Below the pieces are notes generated by a model. It ran no database searches and was not told the DNA's origin. It saw nothing but the letters and a program-made list of their open reading frames with translations. From positions 372,001 through 436,000 of the forward strand of contig JADJLN010000019.1 of NCBI GenBank assembly GCA_016710115.1: a stretch of 64,000 bases of DNA. The letters are read 5' to 3'. The position numbers and the translations under genes were made by a program. Below, piece by piece: positions 38,077 through 46,446 of this stretch (within the stretch, counting starts at the first letter, position 1; the number at the start of each line of letters is the position of its first letter). Origin of the DNA: Saprospiraceae bacterium. GTDB lineage: Bacteria > Bacteroidota > Bacteroidia > Chitinophagales > Saprospiraceae.

Positions 38077-38616
38077 ATGAAGCACATGATGATTACCCTT
38101 TGCTTCGGGTTTCTGGCCCTGTCGGCTACAGCTCAGAAGTTTGGATATGTCAACTCCGCCCAGGTCATGAGCCTGTTGCCGGAGGTTAAGGAAGCCAACA
38201 GTTCACTGGAGGTGTTCCAGAAGCAATATGAAGCCCGTCTGAAATCCATGATCGAGGATTATCAGAAACAGGGCATGGCCTTGCAGACCAAGGTCCAACA
38301 AGGCGAGATTGCGCCGAAGCAGCAGGAAGAAGAGGCTAAAAAGCTGCAGGTTCTGGAGACAGAGATCGGTGGCCTGGAGCAGGAAATGCGACAGAAGGTT
38401 GCCGAAAAACAGGAAAGCCTGATCGCACCGATCATTAAAAAGATGCAGGATGCCATTGACGCCGTTGCCGCAGAGGGTGGCTACCAGTATATTTTTGATG
38501 CCAGCCCGGGTAATGGAATCCTGTTGTATGCTCAGGAGAGCTTGAACATAACGCCGATGGTGATGACCAAGATGGGGATTACCATTCCCGCTGAAGAACC
38601 AGCAGCAGAGAAATAA
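38077..38616 (+). CDS. OmpH/Skp-family periplasmic chaperone (second copy)
   Basis: 179 residues: signal peptide (MMITLCFGFLALSATAQ), KFGYVNSAQVMSLLPEVKEA at the head, a glutamine- and lysine-rich coiled coil at about 45-125, and AEGGYQYIFDASPGNGILLY at the end. It is clearly paralogous to the upstream gene. The murI start lies 1 nt after its stop, so these are co-transcribed. Confidence 0.93.
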   Translation: MKHMMITLCFGFLALSATAQKFGYVNSAQVMSLLPEVKEANSSLEVFQKQYEARLKSMIEDYQKQGMALQTKVQQGEIAPKQQEEEAKKLQVLETEIGGLEQEMRQKVAEKQESLIAPIIKKMQDAIDAVAAEGGYQYIFDASPGNGILLYAQESLNITPMVMTKMGITIPAEEPAAEK

Positions 38617-38617
38617 C

Positions 38618-39424
38618 TTGGATACCCGGAACTGTCCCATCGGTATCTTTGACAGCGGCATTGGCGGCCTGACGGTTGCCAATGCCGTTGTGCGTTTATT
38701 GCCCCGCGAACAGATCATCTATTTCGGGGATACCGCGCATATGCCGTATGGCGATAAGTCTGCCGATGCCATTCGTTATTACAGTTTGCGCATTGCCAAG
38801 TTTCTGCTCGAGCAGAACTGCAAGATGATCGTCGTGGCTTGTAACAGCGCTTCCTCTGCAGCGTATGATGTCCTCCTGGATTTTTTCGAGCACCGCACTC
38901 TATTTGTCAATGTCGTCGATCCCCTGGTCGAGGAAGTCATTCGACTCGGGCATCAGCACGTCGGTGTCATTGCGACCAAAACAACGGTTAATTCCGGAAT
39001 CTATGCCGCCCGGATCCGGGATAAAGCCCCATCGGTACAGGTGCATTCATTGGCAACGCCCCTGTTGGCTCCCATGATTGAAGAGGGGTTTGTGCATGAT
39101 GCGATCAGCCAGTCTGTGCTCGACACCTATCTGGGCGATCCGAAGCTGGCGGGGATAGAAGCCTTATTACTGGCTTGTACGCACTATCCGTTGATCAGAA
39201 AGGAGATCGAATCCTGGTATCAGAATAAGGTACGTATTCTCGATTCGACAGATGTCGTTGCCCATGCAGTGAAGAAACGGTTGGAAGAAGCGAATATCCT
39301 GCGTCTGGATCCTGCCCCTCCCCATCGTTTTTATGTGTCGGATTACACCCCTTCTTTTGAAGCAACCACCCGACAGTTTTATGGTGAAGAGATCCACCTG
39401 GAGCATCTGGGATTGTGGAATTGA
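38618..39424 (+). CDS. murI: glutamate racemase
   Basis: Makes D-glutamate for peptidoglycan. 268 residues. Catalytic cysteines appear in VVACNSASSAAYDVL (Cys ~73) and LLACTHYPLIRKEI (Cys ~187); IGIFDSGIGGLTVANAV is the N-terminal signature. The start is TTG at 38618, since no ATG precedes the conserved N-terminus, and it is 1 nt after the Skp stop. The first motif has Ser where most homologues have Thr (CNTAS), a mild variation. Confidence 0.95.
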   Translation: MDTRNCPIGIFDSGIGGLTVANAVVRLLPREQIIYFGDTAHMPYGDKSADAIRYYSLRIAKFLLEQNCKMIVVACNSASSAAYDVLLDFFEHRTLFVNVVDPLVEEVIRLGHQHVGVIATKTTVNSGIYAARIRDKAPSVQVHSLATPLLAPMIEEGFVHDAISQSVLDTYLGDPKLAGIEALLLACTHYPLIRKEIESWYQNKVRILDSTDVVAHAVKKRLEEANILRLDPAPPHRFYVSDYTPSFEATTRQFYGEEIHLEHLGLWN

Positions 39425-39446
39425 AAGGATTCGATTACGAGTCAAC

Positions 39447-41327
39447 CTATTCGAATGTCCACCGCATCCCGACAGAAAACTGACGACCGGGAAGGGGGAG
39501 ATTTCTGACCAGAAAATAGGAATGGTCCAACACATTTTCACAACGGGCCCAGATCAGAAAGTCCTGTCTTCCCCACTGAACCGTCCTGGCCAGATCAAGA
39601 TGGACCAGATGAAAAGCGGGCAGTCCTTCGCTGGCATCTGCTACTGTGGATACAGCATCGGTCCATTGATGGCGAATCCGAAGTGTGCATCCCCACTGCT
39701 GGAAATACACGGACTGGCGGAAGTTGTGTAACGGAATATAGGGCAACTGCTGATGGTGTGTCACCAGTTGTTCATCTCGATCCTGCCGCAAGGACCGGGT
39801 CAGGGCATATCGACCGCTATAGTGCAGCCAGGGAGTTATGGACCAGGAAAACAGGCTTTCCAGTCCCTGGCTTCGCACATGGAACAGGTTTTCCGGCGAC
39901 CAGAATCCGGGGTGGGGTGTCCATTGGATCCAGTCATTGACCTGACGGTAATAAGCTTGAATGGAAAGCTGAATATCGCCAGAAGATCTTTGCGGTTTCC
40001 AGGTGATTCCTGACTCTCCAGCCCACCCATTTTCGGGTCGAATATCTGGATTGCCTCCTGGAACCCAATAACGATCATCCCAGGCAGCCCAGCGATTATG
40101 CCGGCTGAGATGACCACGAAACTGGAATGCGTCGTATGTCAATTCAACACCCAGAGAAGGAATACTCCAGGCTGTTTCCCGGGCCGCCTGTTCACTGCGA
40201 TGTGATACCCAGATTTTCAGGGGCAATGCCGTAGCTGTCCAGTTGTAGCGTAGATGAAGAAAGGTTCGGGATTCATCAGGCAGGTTGGCATAATGATCTG
40301 AACTTCCATGGATGATCCGATAACCCACCTCTGCGGAAATGGTCTGGTTTCGTGCCAGGCTCCGGGTCGCCCAGGTCTGGATGTCTGCCTGTCTGGATCT
40401 GGTTTGATTGTCCAGTCCCCCTGAGGCAGGATCAGTGTAGTGCAAGGCATCCGTCAGGAAAGCGGTGCGCACTCCACCTACCCATTTTGTGGTTTGCCAT
40501 TGCCAACGCAACAGCATGCGAGACAGGATATCCTCTTGCCTGGCCTCGGAGGATTGTTGTGCCAGCGTAGGAGGTATTTCCCTGGATCCACGCAGGCCCC
40601 AGACCGTCAGGCCGAGCTGGTGTCTGGATGACCATTGATGGGACCCATCGACGAGGATGCCCTGCTGTTGAAATCGGGCATGGGTCAAGGTCTGGACATG
40701 GCCAAATCGATCGTGAAACGGGTAGTCATTTGTCGCCTGATCATGGACAACCCGCACAAGTCCCCTGGTTTTCTGTTTCCAGACGGAATGTACGCCAAGA
40801 CCGGTTTTCAGGGTGCCGAAACTGCCGGTTTCCACTTGCGCTTCAAGACCGGGGCTCTGGAAAGTTTCGAGCCCGGTACCAAGAATGGATTGCCCGGCAG
40901 CACTTCCACTGCCTGCCCGACTGGTTTGATCACCAGGCAGCTGCCCGGTTGATGGAAAGAGAAACAGAGGAATCTGACTGTAATCGACCAGCCCCCAGAG
41001 CGGGTTGAGGAGGTTCATCCCTTGAAAGGATACGGAATGTTGACCGGATCCGCTGCCACGGGCGCTGATCGTTGCCAAGCGACCGGGACCATACGACCGG
41101 ACATGATTGGCCGGATTCAGCAATAATTGTTCCTGCAGGCTGGATGTGTGTAAAAAGATGAACTCGAGACTGTCTGCCAACTGGAGGGTTTGGCCCGGCG
41201 TATGCATCAGCCGTTCCGCGGTGACCTCCACTACCTGAATAGCCAGGGTGGTATCCTGTCCGGTAACGACAGAGCATGGTAAACAGGAAAAAAGGATTCC
41301 AGAAAGAAAGGACCGGATCCGGGTCAT
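39447..41327 (-). CDS. TonB-dependent outer-membrane receptor
   Basis: 626 residues from MTRIRSFLSGILFSCLPCSV at 41327. After the signal peptide, a plug domain (about 30-150) includes VVEVTAERLMHTPGQ and ISARGSGSGQHSVSFQGM, then ~22 barrel strands ending in the aromatic VGMRWTFE. It is smaller than SusC types and lacks the carboxypeptidase-like N-terminal domain, closer to BtuB-like receptors. The substrate cannot be read from sequence; no riboswitch was seen upstream. Convergent with murI. Confidence 0.88.
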   Translation of the reverse strand: MTRIRSFLSGILFSCLPCSVVTGQDTTLAIQVVEVTAERLMHTPGQTLQLADSLEFIFLHTSSLQEQLLLNPANHVRSYGPGRLATISARGSGSGQHSVSFQGMNLLNPLWGLVDYSQIPLFLFPSTGQLPGDQTSRAGSGSAAGQSILGTGLETFQSPGLEAQVETGSFGTLKTGLGVHSVWKQKTRGLVRVVHDQATNDYPFHDRFGHVQTLTHARFQQQGILVDGSHQWSSRHQLGLTVWGLRGSREIPPTLAQQSSEARQEDILSRMLLRWQWQTTKWVGGVRTAFLTDALHYTDPASGGLDNQTRSRQADIQTWATRSLARNQTISAEVGYRIIHGSSDHYANLPDESRTFLHLRYNWTATALPLKIWVSHRSEQAARETAWSIPSLGVELTYDAFQFRGHLSRHNRWAAWDDRYWVPGGNPDIRPENGWAGESGITWKPQRSSGDIQLSIQAYYRQVNDWIQWTPHPGFWSPENLFHVRSQGLESLFSWSITPWLHYSGRYALTRSLRQDRDEQLVTHHQQLPYIPLHNFRQSVYFQQWGCTLRIRHQWTDAVSTVADASEGLPAFHLVHLDLARTVQWGRQDFLIWARCENVLDHSYFLVRNLPLPGRQFSVGMRWTFE

Positions 41328-41352
41328 GGCCACAAAGATAGAACCACTCAGT

Positions 41353-41424
41353 TCATTCGATCTGTTCCTTATTGAGTAGCACAACACCCACAATCATGAT
41401 CAGCAGGAGAACCGACTCAGCCAT
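41353..41424 (-). CDS. possible 23-residue single-span membrane peptide
   Basis: ATG at 41424 encodes MAESVLLLIMIVGVVLLNKE and ends QIE with TGA. Twelve consecutive hydrophobic residues flanked by charges form one membrane span. It lies between a strong hairpin and the receptor gene on the same strand. No homologue can be recalled, so it may be chance. Confidence 0.3.
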   Translation of the reverse strand: MAESVLLLIMIVGVVLLNKEQIE

Positions 41425-41472
41425 AAAAGGGGCTTCTTTCTGCAAAGATGCGCGGTGCAAAAAAGAAGCCCC
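41425..41472 (-). terminator. terminator after the small membrane protein gene
   Basis: Minus-strand stem GGGGCTTCTTT/AAAGAAGCCCC, 11 bp, with a ~22-nt loop and a short T-run (TTTT) after it. It lies 42 nt past the stop of the gene at 41514-41954. Confidence 0.75.
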
Positions 41473-41513
41473 TGATTTCTGAGGTTAAGAAATAGTCAAG
41501 AGTAGACAGACAT

Positions 41514-41954
41514 CTAGAACCAGCCTGCGCCGTATTCCTGCCACGGCCAGGGAATACCGAGCAGGATGAAGATCAACCCGCCCAGATAATACCAGAATGC
41601 CAGGCGGAACCGTGCAGTATCGGTATCACCACGCTTGCCTCTGGAATACCCGATCGTAATCAGGATGACGGCGACGACCATGGTGAGGATATGCTCTGCT
41701 GTAAAAAAGCGCAGGATGGGATCAGCCATTGATTCTCCTGAAAATTGCACCTTGGTACTCATGAAATAGAGGAGAAGGCCAACGATCGTCTGGAGATGAG
41801 CAGCAGACATGGCGTACAGATTCCATTTTTGATCGGCTGCTGTATGGGTAGCCCCCTGGCGCCATTTGATCAGGTTGTTCAGAAGGGCGATCACCAGCAT
41901 AACAAGGAAAATCCAGCGCCAGCCGGAATGAAAATGGATCAGAAAATTGTGCAT
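41514..41954 (-). CDS. small four-helix membrane protein ('cytochrome B'-like)
   Basis: 146 residues with four hydrophobic helices. FLIHFHSGWRWIFLVMLVIA opens the protein, and His residues are spaced through helices 1, 2 and 3 (LIHFHSG, AHLQTIVG, AEHILTMV), ending IPWPWQEYGAGWF. This is the pattern of the short proteins often labelled cytochrome B in Flavobacteriia. Heme binding by the helix histidines is possible but unproven. A terminator follows. Confidence 0.75.
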   Translation of the reverse strand: MHNFLIHFHSGWRWIFLVMLVIALLNNLIKWRQGATHTAADQKWNLYAMSAAHLQTIVGLLLYFMSTKVQFSGESMADPILRFFTAEHILTMVVAVILITIGYSRGKRGDTDTARFRLAFWYYLGGLIFILLGIPWPWQEYGAGWF

Positions 41955-42078
41955 GTCTAGAGGTTTGGGGGTAAAAATAAGCGGGTTTCCGACTTGGGGA
42001 TGACATTGAAAAAAGAAAATATTGTCTTATCATCGCATGAAAAGGTGAAGGAAACCACTATTGGTTGGAACAAAATGG

Positions 42079-42086
42079 TAACTTTG
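42079..42086 (+). promoter_or_regulatory. TAnnTTTG-type promoter for OmpA lipoprotein
   Basis: TAACTTTG matches the Bacteroidota -7 consensus, 36 nt before the ATG. TTGG words lie at 42061 and 42065, roughly where a -33 element is expected. Confidence 0.55.
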
Positions 42087-42122
42087 CCGCACTAACGAAG
42101 AACAAGAAACAAATTCTCCTGT

Positions 42123-42881
42123 ATGAAACATCTGAATCTCCTTATCGCACTGTTGGTTTTGGCGGTTGCAGGTCAGTCCTGCGTGTCTTCCAAGAAGTTC
42201 AATGCGCTCATGGCTGAAAAGGACGCCCTGGCCCAGTCCATCAGCGACTACCAGAACAAGTTGAAGGCAATGGAAGCCGAAAAAATGGCCCTTTCCGAAG
42301 AGCGTGACAACCTGAATTCGAAAATGGCTTCTACCCAGAAGGATCTGGATGCCATGAAAAACCAGCTGGATGCTGCCAAGAAGGCAAGTGATGCCAGTGG
42401 TGCTGAACTCGGCAGTGTGAAAACAGCCCTGAAGAATGCACTGAGCTATTATGAAAAATCCGGTTTGACTGTGCAGACACGCGATGATCGCATGTATCTG
42501 ACCGGTGCACAACCGATTCTGTTCAAGTCTGGTTCTGTTCGTCTGTCCAAGGAAGGTCGCGATTTCATCGCCACCCTGGCTGAGACACTGAAGGCAAACC
42601 CGGAGTTGATCATGATGGTGGAAGGTCACACGGACAACCGTTCTATTTCGTCTGCCCGTTTTGCCGACAACTGGGACCTGAGCGTTATCCGCGCGACTTC
42701 CGTTGTTCGTGAATTGGTGAAGAATGGTGTTTCTGCAAGCCAGTTGACGGCTGCAGGTCGTGGAGAAACTGCTCCTGCTGACGCTGCTGATCCAGCAACT
42801 GGTGACAGCCGCCAGGCCAACCGCCGTACTGAATTTGTGGTGCTGCCTCGCCTGAGTGCCCTGTCCGGTTTGATGAAGTAA
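42123..42881 (+). CDS. OmpA-family peptidoglycan-binding lipoprotein
   Basis: 252 residues. The lipobox is in LALLVLAVAGQSC-like context (AGQSC near residue 20), followed by a coiled coil at about 30-95 rich in K, A, E and D, then the OmpA C-terminal domain (about 120-240). In that domain MVEGHTDNRS, NWDLSVIRATSVV and QANRRTEFVV form the diaminopimelate-binding site. Anchors the outer membrane to the wall. Strong promoter and terminator flank it, fitting an abundant protein. Confidence 0.95.
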   Translation: MKHLNLLIALLVLAVAGQSCVSSKKFNALMAEKDALAQSISDYQNKLKAMEAEKMALSEERDNLNSKMASTQKDLDAMKNQLDAAKKASDASGAELGSVKTALKNALSYYEKSGLTVQTRDDRMYLTGAQPILFKSGSVRLSKEGRDFIATLAETLKANPELIMMVEGHTDNRSISSARFADNWDLSVIRATSVVRELVKNGVSASQLTAAGRGETAPADAADPATGDSRQANRRTEFVVLPRLSALSGLMK

Positions 42882-42903
42882 TAATCTGATACAATCAGAT
42901 CAT

Positions 42904-42937
42904 AAAAAAGCCCTGGTGTTCTGCATCAGGGCTTTTT
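42904..42937 (+). terminator. intrinsic terminator of OmpA gene
   Basis: AAAAAAGCCCTG pairs with CAGGGCTTTTTT around a 10-nt loop and is followed by further T residues. A textbook intrinsic terminator 22 nt after the stop, usable on both strands. Confidence 0.92.
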
Positions 42938-42978
42938 TTTGATGTTGGTACCAAGAATGAGGAGTGATAACCTCACCC

Positions 42979-43086
42979 CCGGACGATCCCGCTTCTGCGG
43001 GATGTCCGGATCCAGACGATGGCCTTCGGGGTCGAGGCCATCGTCTGGGCCCCAACCCCCTCTCCTTCCCGAGGAAGGAGAGGGGG
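42979..43086. repeat. cluster of three adjacent long palindromes
   Basis: Three near-perfect hairpins lie head to tail: 42979-43011 (CCGGAC and ATCCCGC arms), 43012-43048 (CCAGACGATGGCCT with its complement) and 43056-43086 (CCCCCTCTCCTTCC with its complement, 3-nt loop). They resemble REP-type dispersed intergenic palindromes. Confidence 0.7.
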
Positions 43087-43768
43087 AGCCATAGGTTTGA
43101 CAGACTCTGTAAACCTCGTTTTTACAACGGTTGGCACCAGATAAACGGGATAACCTCCATCCGGCGGTGGGTTAGCATTCTTCTAAATAATCCAACAACG
43201 TCTTCAGCAGAAATCACAAATCTCAAACAACAAATTCCAAACCCGAATGACCGAAAGCAATGTGCCTCGCATTCAGTCACTTCGTCTCAAAGTATCCTCC
43301 AACTGTCAGAACTAAGATTCTCATAATTTCAGGATGGACAGGAAGATGGAATGGAAAATCTGATTCTCAAAGTCCCTCAGTCCCTGGGTCATCGTTCCAC
43401 TTTCTCACTTTCTCACTTTCTCACTTTCCCATTTCCGCTTTCCCACTTCCGCTTTCCGCCTTTCGCACAGCACGGTATGTGAATGCCTGATTCGAGATGA
43501 CCGTCGAAATAACCCAACAACGAAATATCGAAATAGCTCCTCATTCCTCATTCCTTCGTCCTTCTGTCTCCTTCTGTCAGAATCACGGATGTGCACGGAT
43601 TTGAGGATGACACGGATAAAAGGCCACAGCTTTTTGGTCCCTGATCCCTCATCCCTGATTCCTCATCCCTATGTCCCTTCGTCCCGATGTCCTCCCGAGT
43701 GCTCGGGGTCGGAGAGAATCACCTTACCTTTGAGCTCACGTTTATTCCAATAATAACACAGAGCATTT
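43087..43768. other. gene-free low-complexity spacer before trmB
   Basis: Contains AAATCACAAAT/AAATTCCAAA words near 43210-43240, a (CTTTCTCA)n-like run at 43398-43425, CCGCTTTCCCACTT repeats to 43460, and CCCTGATCCCTCAT heptads at 43641-43672. Open frames here show no family resemblance or codon bias. The last ~40 bp probably hold the trmB promoter. Confidence 0.6.
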
Positions 43769-44493
43769 GTGGCACGTCGTAACAAACTGGACAAATTCGC
43801 TGACCTGGACGGGTTTGAAAATGTCTATCAGAATTTCGATGCGAAGAATCCCATACTCACAGGGCAACATGGTCAACACCCGGACCTGAGAGGGAAGTGG
43901 GCAATTGACCATTTTGGAAATGATCGACCATTAACAGTCGAGCTGGCTTGCGGGAGAGGGGAATATAGCCTGGCACTCGGCCGCCAGTATCCGGAACGAA
44001 ATTTTCTGGGTATCGATGTCAAGGGCGCGCGGATCTGGCAAGGCGCCCGGATAGCTCTTCGCGAAAGGTTGACCAATGTGGCCTTTCTTCGTACCCGGAT
44101 CGAGATGCTGGACGCCTTCTTTGCACCCGGCGAGATCAGTGAGATCTGGATCACTTTTCCGGATCCCTTTCCCCGCGAAGGAAAGGAAAACCGACGCCTG
44201 ACCAGTCCACATTTTCTGAATCTCTATCGCCGTGTATTGGCGCCGGGGGAATCCTCCATCTGAAAACAGACGATCCGGGCTTGTATGTCTTTACTCTGGA
44301 GTCTTTGGAACAAACCCCGTTTGCCCATCTTCATGGTCATTGGGACGACATCTATTCAGGGGAACTCCCCACACCGGAACTGGCCTTCAAGACCTATTAT
44401 GAAGGCCTGCATCTGGAAGCCGGGAAAACGATCAAATATGTGCGATTTACCCTGGACCCGATTCCCCAAAATGATTCCACCCCTGCGCCCTGA
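43769..44493 (+). CDS. trmB: tRNA (guanine-N7)-methyltransferase (frameshifted)
   Basis: Methylates G46 of tRNA with S-adenosylmethionine. SAM-binding motif TVELACGRGEYSLALG, FLGIDVKGARIW, and ITFPDPFPREGKENRRLTSP as the substrate-site block. The frame breaks at the five-G run 44245-44249; one extra G gives LAPGGILHLKTDDPGLYVFT and continues to 44493 (about 241 residues). GTG start at 43769. The 3' end overlaps the convergent thiL by 47 nt. Confidence 0.93.
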
Positions 44494-45505
44494 GCGGATG
44501 ACGCTTGCCACCCGTGGTATGCAGCGTGAAGCCGTCCTCTGCAGGAACGATCTCTCCCGCAATATAGATATCAGGTAGAAACCGGACACGATCTACATCC
44601 GATGGGTCGATCGTAAAGAGTAATTCATAGTCCTCCCCCCCACTCAATGCACAGGTGGTCGGGTCGAGTTGAAACTTCAACGCCATCATCTTGGCATCCT
44701 GATGGATGGGGATGCCTGATTCTTCCAGGTAGGCTCCGACCCCGCTCTGTTTGCCAATATGGAAGATCTCCGAGGCAAGGCCATCGGAAATATCGATCAT
44801 GGATGTGGGCTTGAGACCATTGTTGGCGAAAGCAGCGATCATGTCCTTGCGCGCTTCGGGTTTCAACTGGCGACCGATGAGATATTGCTGGTCCTCCAGA
44901 TCGGGCTGGATAGATGGTTCATCGAGATACAGCTGCTTCTCCCGTTCCAGGATCTGCAGGCCGAGATAGGCGGCACCCAGATCGCCGGTGATACAGATGA
45001 GATCGCCCACCCGGGCACCGGAACGGTAGACCACTTTATCCTTGTCGACCAGTCCTAAAGCGGTAATACTCAGAATCAGCCCCTTGTTCGACGATGTGGT
45101 GTCGCCACCCACCAGATCCACATCGTACGTTTCACATGCCAGTTGAATGCCAGAATAAATCTCTTCCAGGGCTTCAACAGAAAACCGATTGGAAATCCCG
45201 ATACTGACAGTGATCTGAGTCGGTGTCCCGTTCATTGCGTAGATATCCGACAGATTGACCACCACCGATTTGTAGCCTAAATGCTTGAGCGGTGTGTACA
45301 TCAGGTCAAAGTGAATGCCCTCTACAAGCATATCGGTTGAGACCAGCGTAAATTGATCTCCACCGGTATCCAGGACGGCGGCATCGTCTCCGATTCCTTT
45401 GACTGTTGTTGATTGCTGCGGGAGAAATGGGGAGGTTAACCTGTCAATTAACCCGAATTCTCCCAGCTGACCGACCTCGGTCCGAGAAGTTGATGATTCG
45501 TGCAT
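44447..45505 (-). CDS. thiL: thiamine-monophosphate kinase
   Basis: Phosphorylates thiamine phosphate to the diphosphate coenzyme. Motifs: TVKGIGDDAAVLDTGGDQ, LVSTDMLVEGIHFDL, VNLSDIYAMNGTP, VDLVGGDTTSS, and LSGGEDYELLFTID for ATP and Mg binding. Start MHESSTSRTEVGQLGEFGLI at 45505; the frame is open 19 codons further without similarity. 352 residues. No TPP riboswitch was seen upstream. Confidence 0.95.
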   Translation of the reverse strand: MHESSTSRTEVGQLGEFGLIDRLTSPFLPQQSTTVKGIGDDAAVLDTGGDQFTLVSTDMLVEGIHFDLMYTPLKHLGYKSVVVNLSDIYAMNGTPTQITVSIGISNRFSVEALEEIYSGIQLACETYDVDLVGGDTTSSNKGLILSITALGLVDKDKVVYRSGARVGDLICITGDLGAAYLGLQILEREKQLYLDEPSIQPDLEDQQYLIGRQLKPEARKDMIAAFANNGLKPTSMIDISDGLASEIFHIGKQSGVGAYLEESGIPIHQDAKMMALKFQLDPTTCALSGGEDYELLFTIDPSDVDRVRFLPDIYIAGEIVPAEDGFTLHTTGGKRHPLRAQGWNHFGESGPG

Positions 45506-45638
45506 GTAACAAAGATACATGTTACGTGGTTTGACCAGAGCAGAAGACACTTGGTCGAGCAAAACGGTGGATTGACCGAAAACCTTGATCAGGTATTCTG
45601 CGATTCTATTACTTTAACGTCATTAAATCACAATTCGA

Positions 45639-46361
45639 ATGAAGAAACTGCTTTCATTGCTACTCATCGGTAGCTTCGCCATCAGCCTGGTCCAGGCACA
45701 GTCATTGGATGAAGTTCTCAAGAACTATTATACCAACGTTGGTGGACTGGATAACTGGCACGCCCTGCAATCGACCCGTATGACCGGCCGTGCAAACCAA
45801 ATGGGAATGGAGTTTCCATTTACCATGGTGATGACCCGCCCGAACAAACAGAAGCTGGTTGTGAACATCCAGGGAACAGAATATGTAGAAGCGTTTGACG
45901 GAAAAACGGCCTGGACCATCAATCCGTTTACAGGTGGTACGGAACCGCAAAAGAAGTCTGCGGAGGAATCTGCTGAAGCGGCCAAACAGATGTTTGAAGA
46001 TGATCTGATGGATTACAAAGCCAAAGGACATCAGGCCAGCCTGGAAGGAGATGATGAAGTGGAAGGCACACGCACATTTGTAGTCAAATTGACCACCAAA
46101 GCCGGTGATGAACGGTTTTACTATATCGATCGAGACAATTATGTTCCACTGATGATCAAGACTTTTGCCGGAACAGGTCAGATGAAAGGGATGCCGATCG
46201 AACAGCACCTGAGCGACTACGCGGAGGTGAATGGCATGATGATGCCTCATTCCATGACGACCAAGGTCAACGGCGAAGTTGTTGCACAACTGACCTTTGA
46301 CCGGATTGAAACGAATGTCGGTGTCAAGGAAGACCTGTTTTCGTTTCCAGGCGACAAATAA
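45639..46361 (+). CDS. LolA/outer-membrane lipoprotein-sorting-like periplasmic protein
   Basis: 240 residues: signal peptide (MKKLLSLLLIGSFAISLVQA), then a LolA/LppX-like beta half-barrel (VVNIQGTEYVEAFDGKTAWT, FYYIDRDNYVPLMIKTF, PHSMTTKVNGEVVAQLTFDR). Such proteins carry lipids or lipoproteins across the periplasm; the cargo is unknown. TTACTTTAACG upstream is promoter-like. A strong hairpin follows. Confidence 0.78.
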   Translation: MKKLLSLLLIGSFAISLVQAQSLDEVLKNYYTNVGGLDNWHALQSTRMTGRANQMGMEFPFTMVMTRPNKQKLVVNIQGTEYVEAFDGKTAWTINPFTGGTEPQKKSAEESAEAAKQMFEDDLMDYKAKGHQASLEGDDEVEGTRTFVVKLTTKAGDERFYYIDRDNYVPLMIKTFAGTGQMKGMPIEQHLSDYAEVNGMMMPHSMTTKVNGEVVAQLTFDRIETNVGVKEDLFSFPGDK

Positions 46362-46384
46362 TCAGAGTAATCCTTAGTCGATTT

Positions 46385-46428
46385 ACGGGCCGGAAGGAAC
46401 TGAACCATTTCTTCCGGCTCGTTTTATT
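46385..46428 (+). terminator. intrinsic terminator after LolA-like gene
   Basis: ACGGGCCGGAAG pairs with CTTCCGGCTCGT (one G-T pair) around an ~14-nt loop, followed by TTTTATTT. It lies 24 nt after the stop and 19 nt before the next ATG. Confidence 0.8.
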
Positions 46429-46446
46429 TCACATCACATCCGTGCT

